Shown in pieces: positions 26,326-34,433 of a DNA stretch of 40,972 nucleotides. The DNA is from an uncultured Granulosicoccaceae bacterium (GTDB lineage Bacteria; Pseudomonadota; Gammaproteobacteria; CALCKW01), in NCBI GenBank assembly GCA_937925815.1, contig CALAMQ010000005.1, positions 1 to 40,972 on the forward strand. Reading direction: 5' to 3'. Made by a program: the position numbers and the translations under genes. The number at the start of each line of letters is the position of its first letter. The first letter of the stretch is position 1. A model generated the notes under the pieces. That model saw only the letters and a program-made list of their open reading frames with translations. It was not told where the DNA came from and ran no database searches.

Positions 26326-27211
26326 GGCTCTTGCTCCGGCCGTATTCGAGGTAAATCCAGGGCACGAAAATGATCACAACTGAAGCGAGCATCATTGTGG
26401 ATGCTGCGAAGCCTTGGCCCAGGTTCTGGGCTTTGAAGAGGTAGTCAATCACATAGGTGGAGGGGACTTGAGACGCGATTCCCGGTCCGCCATTGGTTTG
26501 TGCGACGACCAAGTCGTAGAGTTTGATGAATGTTGAAGCGATAATCACCAGCGACGTCACGATGAACGGGCGAATCGTCGGCAGTATCACCAGCAGATAG
26601 GTTTTGGTTGTGCCTATGCCGTCGACTCGTGCCGCTTTCCAAATATCGCCGTCAACGCTTCGCATTCCAACCAACAAGATGCACATGATCAATCATGTGC
26701 CCTGCCACAAGCCCGCAATCAACAATCCGAAAATGGCTGTGTCTGGATCCACCAAGGGGTTGAACCTAAAGCTCTCCCAACCAAGGTCTCGGATCACTGT
26801 CTGAAGGCCGAGATCAGGATTCAAAATCCATTGCCATGCCAGGCCGGAGACAATTGATGACAGAGCTAGGGGGTAGAGGAAAATGGTCCGGAATGCGTTT
26901 TCAAATCGGATTTTTCGATCCAATAGCGCGGCGAGCGTGAAGCCCATAACCAGTGTAAACACTGTGCTGCACACACCGAAAAGCACAATGTTCTCCATTG
27001 ACTCTAACCAACGTCGGCTGTTCCACAGACGCTCATATTGCTCCAGTCCGACGAAGTTCGCGCGAGGCAGAAGGCGCGAGCTTGTAAAAGAGTGAAAGAT
27101 CGTCCAGCCAGTTCCACCGGCGAATACCACGAAAGCCGTCAAGATCATCGGCATAGACGCGATCTTGGCCCAAGCGTTCCGCCAGTACGGGTGTCGACGT
27201 GGTCTTGGCAT
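26318..27211 (-). pseudogene. Sugar ABC transporter permease (MalF family) with in-frame TGA
   Basis: The reading frame from ATG 27211 to the stop at 26318 is continuous over 298 codons except for one TGA at 26693-26695. The first part (172 residues) ends GLWQGT, and the same frame resumes LIMCILLVGMRSVDGD and then the EAA loop AARVDGIGTTKTYLL. Family members have Gly or another residue at the stop position (WQGTG-like), so GGA to TGA is a plausible single change. Translation as written would give a permease lacking the last three spans and the ATPase contact. All neighbours are intact, so the lesion is recent, a base-calling error or a real population variant. An internal restart at ATG 26686 would not restore the first half. 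Confidence 0.85.
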
Positions 27212-27243
27212 GGTGCGCGATAGACCGGGTCAGTGAGACAGGG

Positions 27244-27263
27244 CAGCGCAGTGACGTGCGCTG
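27244..27263 (-). promoter_or_regulatory. Hairpin between binding-protein and permease genes
   Basis: CAGCGCA (27244-27250) pairs perfectly with TGCGCTG (27257-27263) around six bases. It lies in the 139-base gap between the binding-protein stop and the first permease. No T run follows on the minus strand, so it resembles an mRNA-stabilising or partial-attenuation hairpin of the kind that raises binding-protein over permease levels. Role inferred. Confidence 0.45.
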
Positions 27264-27350
27264 GACACGCTGATGCTTACCCCTGAACATATGCAGCGGT
27301 TTCTGATCAGCGTTGGCTTGGTGGAATTTCTTAGCGTGTTGATAAGCTGA

Positions 27351-28574
27351 TTACTCGCTGCTTTCTATGATCTGTGCAAAGTAGGTTTGTGCATCGCTTG
27401 CGGTCATATCGGTAGACCAAAATTCAGCCATCAGGTCTTCGAGTTGAACGACAGTGTCGGCGGCGAGTGTTTGGTCACCGGACTTCATCACACCGCCCTC
27501 GGCGAGAATCGACAGGCCTTTTTGCATGCAACTGTTCGCCCCGCCAAGTTCAATGTCACCTCGTATCGGCAGTGACCCTTTTTTCAAATTGAAAGCGACT
27601 TGGGCGTCCTTAGAGACCACCACTGATGCCAATCTGATCTGTGCAGCCCGTGTCTTCTCATCTTTAGCTTTTGGGAAGTAAAGCGCGTCACCACCGGTGT
27701 CGAGCAGATTGTTGACGCCAAGTCCGGGCAGGCAGCTGTAATCTTCGCCTGCGACCAGGCCAGCTTGTTGGAACTCGCCCTGCGCCCAGTCGCCCATTAT
27801 CTGACCACCTGCCATGCCGGTGATGACCATGTTGGTCGCTTGATTCCAATCTTGAACATTGGAGCCGGCTTTAAGGCCGCGGGCGATGACAGCGGCTTCG
27901 AAGGCGGCAGCAAATTGCGGACTGCGAGCGGCGTTGGTATCGCCAGCGTTGACCGCATTGCGTACCTCAACACCTGCGATCGCCGCAGTGATGACGTCGA
28001 ATGCGCCAGCTTTTTGCCAACCTTGATCACCCATTGCCAATGGCACAATGCCCACGTCACGCAATTTGGGTGCAGCAGAAACAAACTCTGCCCAGGTCGT
28101 TGGGACGGGTACGCCTGCTTTCTTGTAAGCCGCGTGGCTCAACCACAACCAATGCCAAGAATGAATGTTGATTGGGGCGCAGTAGACATGACCATTGTAG
28201 GTGCAGGAGTCGAGCAGTGACGGTGGATAAATGATGTCTCGCCATCTCTCTTGCTCAGCGACTTCCGTGAGATCGCTCAACAGGCCTGCTTCAATCAATT
28301 CTTCGGCTTGCCGACCGTGATTGAGTTGGGTTGCGCCCATCGGGTTGCCGCCGAGAATTCGGCTGATGATAATGGGGCGGGCGTTGGCACTTGATCCTGC
28401 AATTGCGCCGTCGATCCACTTTCCTCCAACGGCGTTATACGCTTTGGCGAACTCTTTTACAGCTGCGGCCTCTCCACCGGAAGTCCACCAGTGTGTGACC
28501 TCGATTTCTGCCGCTGCGTTGTTCGCAACGCTGAGCAGAATGCTGGCTGCTGCAAGTGTCCTGAGCCTATTCAT
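27351..28574 (-). CDS. Sugar ABC transporter substrate-binding protein (CUT1)
   Basis: A 407-residue periplasmic binding protein. The signal peptide is MNRLRTLAAASILLSVANNA with probable cleavage after AAA near residue 22, giving EIEVTHWWTSGGEAAAVKEF. The mature sequence resembles glucose/mannose-type binders: SRILGGNPMGATQLNHG, the PINIHSWHWLW segment with ligand-stacking Trp residues, and GDWAQGEFQ. It is first in the operon, ahead of the two permeases and the ATPase. The coding strand has AGGGG before the ATG. The most likely ligand class is a mono- or oligosaccharide or a cyclitol; the specific one is not known. Confidence 0.93.
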   Translation of the reverse strand: MNRLRTLAAASILLSVANNAAAEIEVTHWWTSGGEAAAVKEFAKAYNAVGGKWIDGAIAGSSANARPIIISRILGGNPMGATQLNHGRQAEELIEAGLLSDLTEVAEQERWRDIIYPPSLLDSCTYNGHVYCAPINIHSWHWLWLSHAAYKKAGVPVPTTWAEFVSAAPKLRDVGIVPLAMGDQGWQKAGAFDVITAAIAGVEVRNAVNAGDTNAARSPQFAAAFEAAVIARGLKAGSNVQDWNQATNMVITGMAGGQIMGDWAQGEFQQAGLVAGEDYSCLPGLGVNNLLDTGGDALYFPKAKDEKTRAAQIRLASVVVSKDAQVAFNLKKGSLPIRGDIELGGANSCMQKGLSILAEGGVMKSGDQTLAADTVVQLEDLMAEFWSTDMTASDAQTYFAQIIESSE

Positions 28575-28709
28575 GTGTACCCCTGGGAAGCTGCTGTTCT
28601 GCTTCGGCGTCCCCTGCCCACGTCACGTTCAATCAGAGTGTTTACAAGTCGTGTGTTAATCCACGCGCTCAGTGCCCAAACGAACGCCGGATTGGATATT
28701 AGTACACAC

Positions 28710-28737
28710 TCGATAGATATTTTGAGTGATGCGTCAA
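28710..28737 (-). promoter_or_regulatory. Candidate promoter of the sugar ABC operon
   Basis: On the minus strand TTGACG (28737-28732) and TATCGA (28715-28710) are 16 bases apart, about 135 bases before the binding-protein ATG. The 315-base gap 28575-28889 holds no supported gene. No copy of the AAGCGCTT palindrome seen near 33290 was noticed here. Confidence 0.4.
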
Positions 28738-28889
28738 GCCGTGTCCAAGACTTAAGGTGCACTTTGTACCGCAGAAAGTCGTATCTGGGCTTACTGTGCG
28801 CCGGTTAGTCCGGATTTGAGCTCTTGATGAGGCTCGGGTTCTGTCGCTTAGCCTCGCCACTGCGCGCGCGCGTTTTGGATTTATACCGG

Positions 28890-30080
28890 TCAAGACTGCT
28901 TTTCAGTTCTGACCGGGTGCAACCTGCTTGGCAAGCCCTGCGGCGTCTCGCAACGCAGTTGCATAATTGTTTGAAACAGCTCTTCCCACAAGAGTCGCAA
29001 GCTGTGGTCTGCACCTACCTGTCCGAGTGCGGCGGAACCGTGTGCTATCGCGCGGCCGCAAAATACTGACTCGGCACCGAGTGAGAGATAACGCGCGATA
29101 TCGGTCCCGCTTTGAACGCCGCCATCTACCATCACCGTGCATTGACGCCCAACTGCGTCGACAATTGCAGGCAGCGCGTCAGCGCTGGCGGGGGACGCGT
29201 CGTTTTGCCTGCCGCCGTGGTTAGAGACAATGACACCGTCTGCACCACACGCGACAGCTGCTTTAGCGTCTTCGGGATGCAATATGCCTTTGACTACCAG
29301 CGGGCCCTGCCAGCGACCTCTCAAGTCTTGTATGACACTGTCATCCACGGGCGTGCGCAGGGCGAATCGGATCTCGCTCGCGGTGCGCTTGAGATTGCCT
29401 TGATTGAGGTAGGGGTCGAGGTTGGCAAATACGGGCAAGCCCTGCCGGGCTTGTGATAACGCCCACCACGGGTGTGACACGCTTTGCCATATGGATTTTA
29501 AATCAATGCGAGGTGGTACGGCCAGGCCGCTTCTGATGTCTGCCGGTCGTCTGCCCGGTGTGGGCACATCCACTGTGACCACCAACACATCGACCCCAGC
29601 TTCGCGAGCGCGCGCGAGCAAATCATCACGGATGTGGGTGTCGGCCGGTGGGTAGAGTTGGAACCAAAAAGGACTCTTGATGGTGTCTGCGATGTCTTCG
29701 ATTGCACTCGTCGACATCGTGCTCAAAATAAACGGCAGACCAAGTGATGTGGCCGCTTGCGCGTGGTGCACCGATGCTGAGGGGCAAATCAATCCACTCA
29801 AACCAAGCGGTGCGACACCAAACGGGGCACTGTATGCAGTGCCAAACAGCGAGGTGTCCAGCGTCGTCTCGCCGCAAGGTTGCAAGTACCGTGGGCAGAG
29901 CTGAACCGCATCGAGCGCCTGGCGGTTTGCCTCAACATTGACCTCGCCCGCGCACCCGCGCACGAGGTAGTCCCACACAAAGCGCGGCAACTTTCGCTGC
30001 GCTATCTCCGCCAAGTGTGGGATCGACGCTGCCCGTTTGAGCAGCGCCGTTGAGGCGGCTGGGCGACCGCTGTCAGGCAT
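28890..30080 (-). CDS. FMN-dependent alpha-hydroxy-acid dehydrogenase, candidate sulfolactate dehydrogenase
   Basis: A 396-residue member of the lactate/glycolate/mandelate FMN family, a TIM barrel that oxidises 2-hydroxy acids to 2-oxo acids. The FMN-binding Lys264 (LVVKGIL) and the active-site SNHGGRQND motif with catalytic His288 and Arg291 are present. The family usually has RQLDGAPA where this protein has RQNDASPA, which hints at a different substrate pocket. It overlaps comE by eight bases and is the last gene of the operon. Its place between a DHPS-to-sulfolactate enzyme and a sulfopyruvate decarboxylase suggests that it makes sulfopyruvate from sulfolactate. This is inference from context; plain lactate is the alternative. 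Confidence 0.88.
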   Translation of the reverse strand: MPDSGRPAASTALLKRAASIPHLAEIAQRKLPRFVWDYLVRGCAGEVNVEANRQALDAVQLCPRYLQPCGETTLDTSLFGTAYSAPFGVAPLGLSGLICPSASVHHAQAATSLGLPFILSTMSTSAIEDIADTIKSPFWFQLYPPADTHIRDDLLARAREAGVDVLVVTVDVPTPGRRPADIRSGLAVPPRIDLKSIWQSVSHPWWALSQARQGLPVFANLDPYLNQGNLKRTASEIRFALRTPVDDSVIQDLRGRWQGPLVVKGILHPEDAKAAVACGADGVIVSNHGGRQNDASPASADALPAIVDAVGRQCTVMVDGGVQSGTDIARYLSLGAESVFCGRAIAHGSAALGQVGADHSLRLLWEELFQTIMQLRCETPQGLPSRLHPVRTEKQS

Positions 30081-30636
30081 TGGCCGCGGCCAGTGCAGCC
30101 ATGAAACGGTGGCGGATAACCACCGGGTCTGTGTCGATCACTGGTAGTTTGATGTTGCCTGACTCACACTTGCAGACAATGACTGTTTTCTGCTTTGAGT
30201 CGATCGCAGCTTGCAGCGCTGCTCGGCCTTCAGTGTCTTGGCACTCGACCACATTTTCACAGCCACAAGCGCGGGCAACGTCAGCGAGCGACGTGTTGCC
30301 ACCGGCGTAAGTCGGTTGGTCACCTGTGGACCCGTAGCTGCCGTTGTCGACGATAAACAGCACGTAATTATCTGCTGTGTTATTGCCGATGGTTGCGAGC
30401 GTGCCGAGATTGGTTAAGACCGAACCGTCACCGTCGATGGCGACGATGGTCTGTGGTTGACTCAACGCTAGGCCAAAGCCGATGGAGGAGGACAACCCCA
30501 TAGTGCCAAGCATGTAAAAAAAGTTCTCTCGATCACCAAGCTGGTGGAGTTCCTGACTTGGCAGGCCAATGTTGCACACAACGAAGTGCTTTTCGAGAAT
30601 GGGGTAGAGCGTTTTCAGAAGTTCGGAACGGATCAT
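30073..30636 (-). CDS. comE: Sulfopyruvate decarboxylase, beta subunit
   Basis: A 187-residue thiamine-diphosphate-binding subunit. The cofactor motif starts GDGSVLTN (about 69-76) and ends with the NNTADNYVLFIVDN stretch, where Mg2+ and pyrophosphate bind. MLGTMGLSSSIGFGLAL before it is typical of ComE and of phosphonopyruvate decarboxylase. Together with the alpha subunit it would turn sulfopyruvate into sulfoacetaldehyde and CO2. The split into two small genes is as in ComDE; phosphonopyruvate decarboxylase is normally one chain. It begins two bases after comD ends. Confidence 0.87.
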   Translation of the reverse strand: MIRSELLKTLYPILEKHFVVCNIGLPSQELHQLGDRENFFYMLGTMGLSSSIGFGLALSQPQTIVAIDGDGSVLTNLGTLATIGNNTADNYVLFIVDNGSYGSTGDQPTYAGGNTSLADVARACGCENVVECQDTEGRAALQAAIDSKQKTVIVCKCESGNIKLPVIDTDPVVIRHRFMAALAAANA

Positions 30637-30637
30637 C

Positions 30638-31135
30638 TCAGTAGCCTCCCCAGAAGTTGGCGTCGGTCAGGATCGCGACCGGTTTCTTGCTCATGAAGCA
30701 GTACTTCAAGATGGTGTCAAATTCTGCGGCGTCTGATTCTTGGTGAAAGTGGTAGGTTGGAATCAGCAATTGGTCGAGCAGTGCTTTGGTGTGCACCGCC
30801 ATCTCAACTTGGCATGACACGGGCTCGCGCAGTTCGCCTCGGTAGCTGATCAGCATCGGCAGAGGCATTCTGTAGAATTGCGTGAGCGTTACCAAGGTGT
30901 TGACGGTGACACCAATGGCTGTGTTTTGCATGATGATCGCGGGGCGCTTACCGCCCATCCATGCGCCGGCGCAAAGCCCGATGCCTTCGTCTTCCTTGTT
31001 GCACGGGACGTGTTGGATGGCGTCGTGTTTGTCGACGCCCTCAATCACACCGCCCAGCTGCTTGCAGGGCACAGTGGTGACAAATTCAATTTGGTTTGCA
31101 ACCAAATCGTTCACCAGTTTGTCACTGATGGACAT
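30638..31135 (-). CDS. comD: Sulfopyruvate decarboxylase, alpha subunit
   Basis: A 165-residue subunit that supplies the pyrimidine-binding half of the thiamine-diphosphate enzyme. The sequence follows the ComD pattern: VTTVPCKQLGGVIEGV, then HVPCNKEDEGIGLCAGAWMGG with the Glu that activates the cofactor, and ITMQNTAIGVT-like IIMQNTAIGVTVN. The start at 31135 has AGGAGA upstream; an ATG 33 bases earlier has no such site. It lies 29 bases after the SDR gene and directly before comE. Phosphonopyruvate decarboxylase is a related alternative, but the operon partners favour a sulfonate role. Confidence 0.87.
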   Translation of the reverse strand: MSISDKLVNDLVANQIEFVTTVPCKQLGGVIEGVDKHDAIQHVPCNKEDEGIGLCAGAWMGGKRPAIIMQNTAIGVTVNTLVTLTQFYRMPLPMLISYRGELREPVSCQVEMAVHTKALLDQLLIPTYHFHQESDAAEFDTILKYCFMSKKPVAILTDANFWGGY

Positions 31136-31164
31136 AGGGTGTTCTCCTGGGAGGGTCGGACTGT

Positions 31165-31917
31165 TCATTTTGCGGTGAAGCCGCCATCAACCGGCAGTAT
31201 TTGGCCGGTCACGTAAGCTGAAGCGTCACTGCACAGAAAAATCAGGGGGCCAATAAGGTCTTCGGGTTCGCCGTTGCGGCCAATGCAAGTCTGTGCGGCG
31301 AGCTTGGCCGACAGTTCAGCGTCCTCGAATACCGGTGCTGTCAGTGGCGTTCTAAAAAAACCTGGTGCGACAGCATTTGCGTTGATGCCGTGTGCAGACC
31401 ATGCTTCGGCCATGGCGCGGGTGAGTTGCGCGAGCCCGCCCTTAGCGGCGCCGTAGGCAATGCCGGCATGAAAGGCGCGAAAGCTCTGCAAAGACGCAAA
31501 ATTGACGATGCGCCCCCATTGCTTTTGTTGCATTGCTGGCACCAGCGCTTTGGCAAGATAGAACGGGGCGCTGAGGTTCAGGTCTAAACTCAACTTCCAC
31601 ATGGCGGGGTCGACGTCATCTGCGGGTTGGCGGGTGTTGATGCCGGCGGCATTGATCAGGATGTCCGGTGCGCCAAAAGGTTGTGCGATGGCGTCGGCGA
31701 CGCTGTCAATGGTGTCCAGCGCGCTGAGATCGGCCATCACCGACGCGGCGCGCTCGCCGTGGGCGCTTTGCCACTGGGTGAGTTCATTTTCGCGGCGGGC
31801 CACACCGACGACCTGTGCACCGGCTGCGACCAGCGCATCCGCCGCAGCCCGGCCCAGTCCAGAGCTCGCGCCTGTGACGCAGGCAACGCGGTTGCTGAGG
31901 TCGAACAAGGTGCTCAC
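31165..31917 (-). CDS. Short-chain dehydrogenase/reductase of the sulfonate operon
   Basis: A 250-residue classical SDR. It has the cofactor loop TGASSGLG (15-22), NAAG (89-92), the catalytic Ser142 and the YxxxK pair Tyr155/Lys159, and ends with VTGQILPVDGGFTAK. Arg41-Arg42 after the second strand could favour NADP(H), by family rules. In DHPS pathways SDR-type enzymes invert the stereochemistry of DHPS by oxidation and re-reduction, or act on the 3-keto form. Either is possible here. The GTG start overlaps the hpsN-like stop (GTGA), so the two are translated together. Confidence 0.88.
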   Translation of the reverse strand: MSTLFDLSNRVACVTGASSGLGRAAADALVAAGAQVVGVARRENELTQWQSAHGERAASVMADLSALDTIDSVADAIAQPFGAPDILINAAGINTRQPADDVDPAMWKLSLDLNLSAPFYLAKALVPAMQQKQWGRIVNFASLQSFRAFHAGIAYGAAKGGLAQLTRAMAEAWSAHGINANAVAPGFFRTPLTAPVFEDAELSAKLAAQTCIGRNGEPEDLIGPLIFLCSDASAYVTGQILPVDGGFTAK

Positions 31918-33215
31918 GGGGCGAGCTCGAAGTCTTTGTCTGGGAAGTATTTGTGCAAGCGCACGTCGGCGGCACGCGCGTGGCCTTCCATGCCTTCGAG
32001 CCTGGAGATGCGTGCGGTGGCCTCGGCCACGGGCATGGAGCCCTCGCGCGTTGCGCGCTGCCAGGTGACCACTTTCATGAATTTGTGCACCGACAATCCA
32101 CCGGTGTAGCGCGCAGCGCCGGAGGTTGGCAGGACATGGTTGGTGCCAGCGGCTTTGTCACCGTAGGAGACCGTGGTTTCCTCGCCCAAAAACAACGAGC
32201 CGTAACATTTGAGGCGCCCGAGCCACCAGTCGAGATCTTTGGCCTGCACGGTCAAGTGCTCTGGGGCGTAGTCGTCTGAGACGGACGCCATTTCTTCACG
32301 GTCGCTACAAAGTATGACTTCGGCGTAGTCGCGCCACGCTGCGGCGGCGTTGTCGCCGTTCAGTGTTGGCAGGTCTGCGATCAGCTCCGGCACGCGCGCC
32401 ATGACAGTTTCTGCGAGCGCTTTGTCATCAGTGACCAGCCAGACAGGAGAGTTGTATCCGTGTTCAGCCTGGCTCACGAGATCAACGGCCACGATTTCGG
32501 CGTCGGCGTCGCCGTCTGCAAGGATCAGGCTGTCGGTTGGCCCGGCAAACATGTCGATGCCGACCTGACCGAACAAGATACGCTTGGCCTCGGCGACGTA
32601 TTGATTGCCAGGACCGACAAGAATGTCAGCTTTGGGCAGGCCGAACAGGCCGTAAGTCATGCTCGCCACACCTTGGACGCCACCGAGCGCAAGCAGTGTA
32701 TGTGCGCCGGCGATGTGCGCGGCGTAAATGATGGCTGGCGCGATGCCTTCGTTTGGTCTCGGCGGCGAACAAGCGACGATGTGATCGACGCCCGCGACCT
32801 GTGCGGTGGTGACGGTCATGATGGCCGAGGCGATGTGGCTATAACGCCCGCCTGGCACGTAGCAGCCCGCCGCGCGGCACGGTATGCACCGCTGGCCAGC
32901 GATCACGCCGGGTGCCACTTCCGTTTCAAATTCCTGCAACGACGCTCGCTGCGCTTCGGCGAAGCGGGCAACGTTGGCGTGCGCGTATTGGATGTCACGT
33001 TGCAGCTGTGCTGGCACTTTTTCAGTTGCCGCCCGGATCGCTGCGGCGTCCAGAATCACTTCACCCTCGTATTTATCGAGCTCTCTTGCGTACTTGAGGG
33101 CAGCTTCGTCGCCGCCGCTTTCAATGTTGTCGAGCATGGCGCGCACCTGCTCGTTGACACTGCTCTGGTCGCCGGCGGCGGTGTGGGTGGCTTTTTTGAG
33201 GTAGGTGATGGTCAC
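31914..33215 (-). CDS. hpsN: Sulfopropanediol 3-dehydrogenase (HpsN-like, histidinol-dehydrogenase fold)
   Basis: A 433-residue protein of the HisD superfamily. It keeps the zinc and catalytic residues of histidinol dehydrogenase: QAEHG, the catalytic Glu-His in APEHL, the Asp in GDKAAGTNHVLPT, and a His in LEGMEGHARAAD. It differs from HisD in segments such as YLKKA at the N-terminus and CYGSLFLGEETTVSYGD, which I associate with HpsN, the NAD+ enzyme that oxidises (R)-2,3-dihydroxypropane-1-sulfonate to sulfolactate. Neighbouring comDE supports this and there are no other his genes here. The GTG at 33215 has AAGGA seven bases upstream; an ATG at 33263 would add 16 non-conserved residues. First gene of the operon. 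Confidence 0.88.
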   Translation of the reverse strand: MTITYLKKATHTAAGDQSSVNEQVRAMLDNIESGGDEAALKYARELDKYEGEVILDAAAIRAATEKVPAQLQRDIQYAHANVARFAEAQRASLQEFETEVAPGVIAGQRCIPCRAAGCYVPGGRYSHIASAIMTVTTAQVAGVDHIVACSPPRPNEGIAPAIIYAAHIAGAHTLLALGGVQGVASMTYGLFGLPKADILVGPGNQYVAEAKRILFGQVGIDMFAGPTDSLILADGDADAEIVAVDLVSQAEHGYNSPVWLVTDDKALAETVMARVPELIADLPTLNGDNAAAAWRDYAEVILCSDREEMASVSDDYAPEHLTVQAKDLDWWLGRLKCYGSLFLGEETTVSYGDKAAGTNHVLPTSGAARYTGGLSVHKFMKVVTWQRATREGSMPVAEATARISRLEGMEGHARAADVRLHKYFPDKDFELAP

Positions 33216-33275
33216 GGTGTGGTCCTTGTCGGCAACACGGATGTGTTGGGTGCAGCGTGGCAAATTCTGACTGCG

Positions 33276-33304
33276 AGTGTAAGCGCTTGCATTCTGCGAT
33301 GCAA
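33276..33304 (-). promoter_or_regulatory. Predicted promoter of the sulfonate operon
   Basis: On the minus strand TTGCAT (33304-33299) and TACACT (33281-33276) are exactly 17 bases apart, placing a start near 33269 and a leader of about 55 bases before hpsN. Both boxes lie inside or at the edge of the LacI-type palindrome. Confidence 0.55.
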
Positions 33305-33313
33305 GCGCTTACA
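33278..33313. promoter_or_regulatory. LacI-family operator: perfect inverted repeat
   Basis: TGTAAGCGCTTGCAT (33278-33292) and its exact complement ATGCAAGCGCTTACA (33299-33313) are separated by six bases. Each arm is itself near-palindromic around AAGCGCTT, the usual core of LacI/GalR-family operators, so two dimers could bind. It lies between the divergent hpsN and lacI-type genes and covers both predicted promoters. Confidence 0.85.
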
Positions 33314-33315
33314 AA
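33287..33315 (+). promoter_or_regulatory. Predicted promoter of the LacI-family regulator
   Basis: On the plus strand TTGCAT (33287-33292) and TACAAA (33310-33315) are 17 bases apart, with the start expected near 33322. It is the mirror image of the divergent promoter, so the regulator would also control its own gene. Confidence 0.5.
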
Positions 33316-33350
33316 GGACGCCAACGCAAACTTCAATAAGTACCTTTTCC

Positions 33351-34370
33351 ATGGCCGATTCCTCACTGCCCACTCTCGAAGACGTGGCCCGGTTGGCTGG
33401 TGTCTCAACCGCGACAGTGTCGCGTTGTCTCAACGCGCCGGAGCGGGTCGCAACTGAAACCCGAAAGCGTGTGGAAACGGCTGTGGACACGCTGGGCTAC
33501 ACACCCAATTTCGGCGCGCGCGCACTTGTGCTGCGTCGCACCGGCATCGTTGGCGCTGTCATACCAACGCTTGCGAGTGCAATCTTCGCGCGCGCCATTC
33601 AGGCCTTTCAAAACGAGCTCGACGTGGCAGGTTGGACGCTGGTACTCGCCAGTTCAGACAGCAAGCGCGAGACTGAAGCGCGTCAAATCCGCGCGTTGAC
33701 TGCACGCGGGGTTGATGGTTTGTTGTTAGTGGGTGCTGAGCGAGATGAGGAGACTTACCGCTTCCTCGAGAAACGCCAGATGCCTTACGTGATTGGTTGG
33801 ACGGTGGACGTGCCTGAGGGACAGGCTTGTGTTGGTTTCGACAATGCCGGTGCGATGGCTGCAATGACTGGCAAGGCGCTGGCGTTGGGGCACCGGCATT
33901 TTGCGGTGATCACAGCGTCCTTGGCGCAGAACGACCGTGCGCGCAATCGCGTGGCGGGCGTGCGCGCGGCGTTGGCGAAAGCAAGCCTCGATCCCAGTGC
34001 CCTGCAGGTTGAGGAGGTGCCCTATCAACTTGATGCCGCGGGTGATGCCTTTGACAGGCTGATGGCTGCGACACCGTCGCCAACCATTGTCATGTGCGGA
34101 AATGACGTTCAGGCGGCTGGGGCCATTCGTCGTGCACAACAGCGCGGCCTGCGCGTGCCTGCTGACGTGTCTGTGACTGGCTTTGACAATCTCGAGCACG
34201 CGCAGTTGGTTGATCCTGGTGTCACCACGGTCAATGTGCCGCACGTCGACATGGGTAGCAGAGCGGCCCAAGAACTGGTGAAGCTGATTCACGGCAGCGT
34301 CGTGGGTCCGCCAGTCACCTTGCCAGTGTCCGTGGTAGAACGCGGCTCGCTTGGGCCCGCGCCAGGCTGA
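33351..34370 (+). CDS. LacI/GalR-family transcriptional regulator
   Basis: A 339-residue regulator. The helix-turn-helix and hinge lie at residues about 7-60 (TLEDVARLAGVSTATVSR, then GYTPNFGARAL). The periplasmic-binding-like effector domain fills the rest (IVGAVIPTLASAIFARAIQ, GVDGLLLVGAERDEE, VSVTGFDNLEHAQL). It is divergent from the sulfonate operon, with a fitting operator in the 135-base gap between the two start codons. The likely effector is DHPS, sulfolactate or a related metabolite; this is inference. ATG 33351 is chosen because the HTH begins directly after it; the ribosome site is weak. The much longer open frame upstream is antisense to hpsN. Confidence 0.92.
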   Translation: MADSSLPTLEDVARLAGVSTATVSRCLNAPERVATETRKRVETAVDTLGYTPNFGARALVLRRTGIVGAVIPTLASAIFARAIQAFQNELDVAGWTLVLASSDSKRETEARQIRALTARGVDGLLLVGAERDEETYRFLEKRQMPYVIGWTVDVPEGQACVGFDNAGAMAAMTGKALALGHRHFAVITASLAQNDRARNRVAGVRAALAKASLDPSALQVEEVPYQLDAAGDAFDRLMAATPSPTIVMCGNDVQAAGAIRRAQQRGLRVPADVSVTGFDNLEHAQLVDPGVTTVNVPHVDMGSRAAQELVKLIHGSVVGPPVTLPVSVVERGSLGPAPG

Positions 34371-34433
34371 GGGGTGGGGAGCGTGCGATGATCACACCGC
34401 TGACGCAGTGGAAGCAGCCAATCGGAGACTGAT

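Noticed and set aside
26693-26695. Selenocysteine or programmed readthrough at the permease TGA
   Set aside because: The position is not a redox site in this family and no stable stem-loop directly after the TGA was noticed; a point mutation or read error is simpler.
30073-31135. Phosphonopyruvate decarboxylase
   Set aside because: That enzyme is usually one chain near phosphonate genes; two split subunits next to an HpsN-like gene fit sulfopyruvate decarboxylase.
31914-33215. Histidine biosynthesis hisD
   Set aside because: The fold and catalytic residues agree, but the partners are comDE, an SDR and an FMN dehydrogenase, with no his genes; HpsN fits better.
32460-33350. Long N-terminal extension of the LacI-family regulator
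   Set aside because: It is antisense to hpsN; the helix-turn-helix starts right after ATG 33351.
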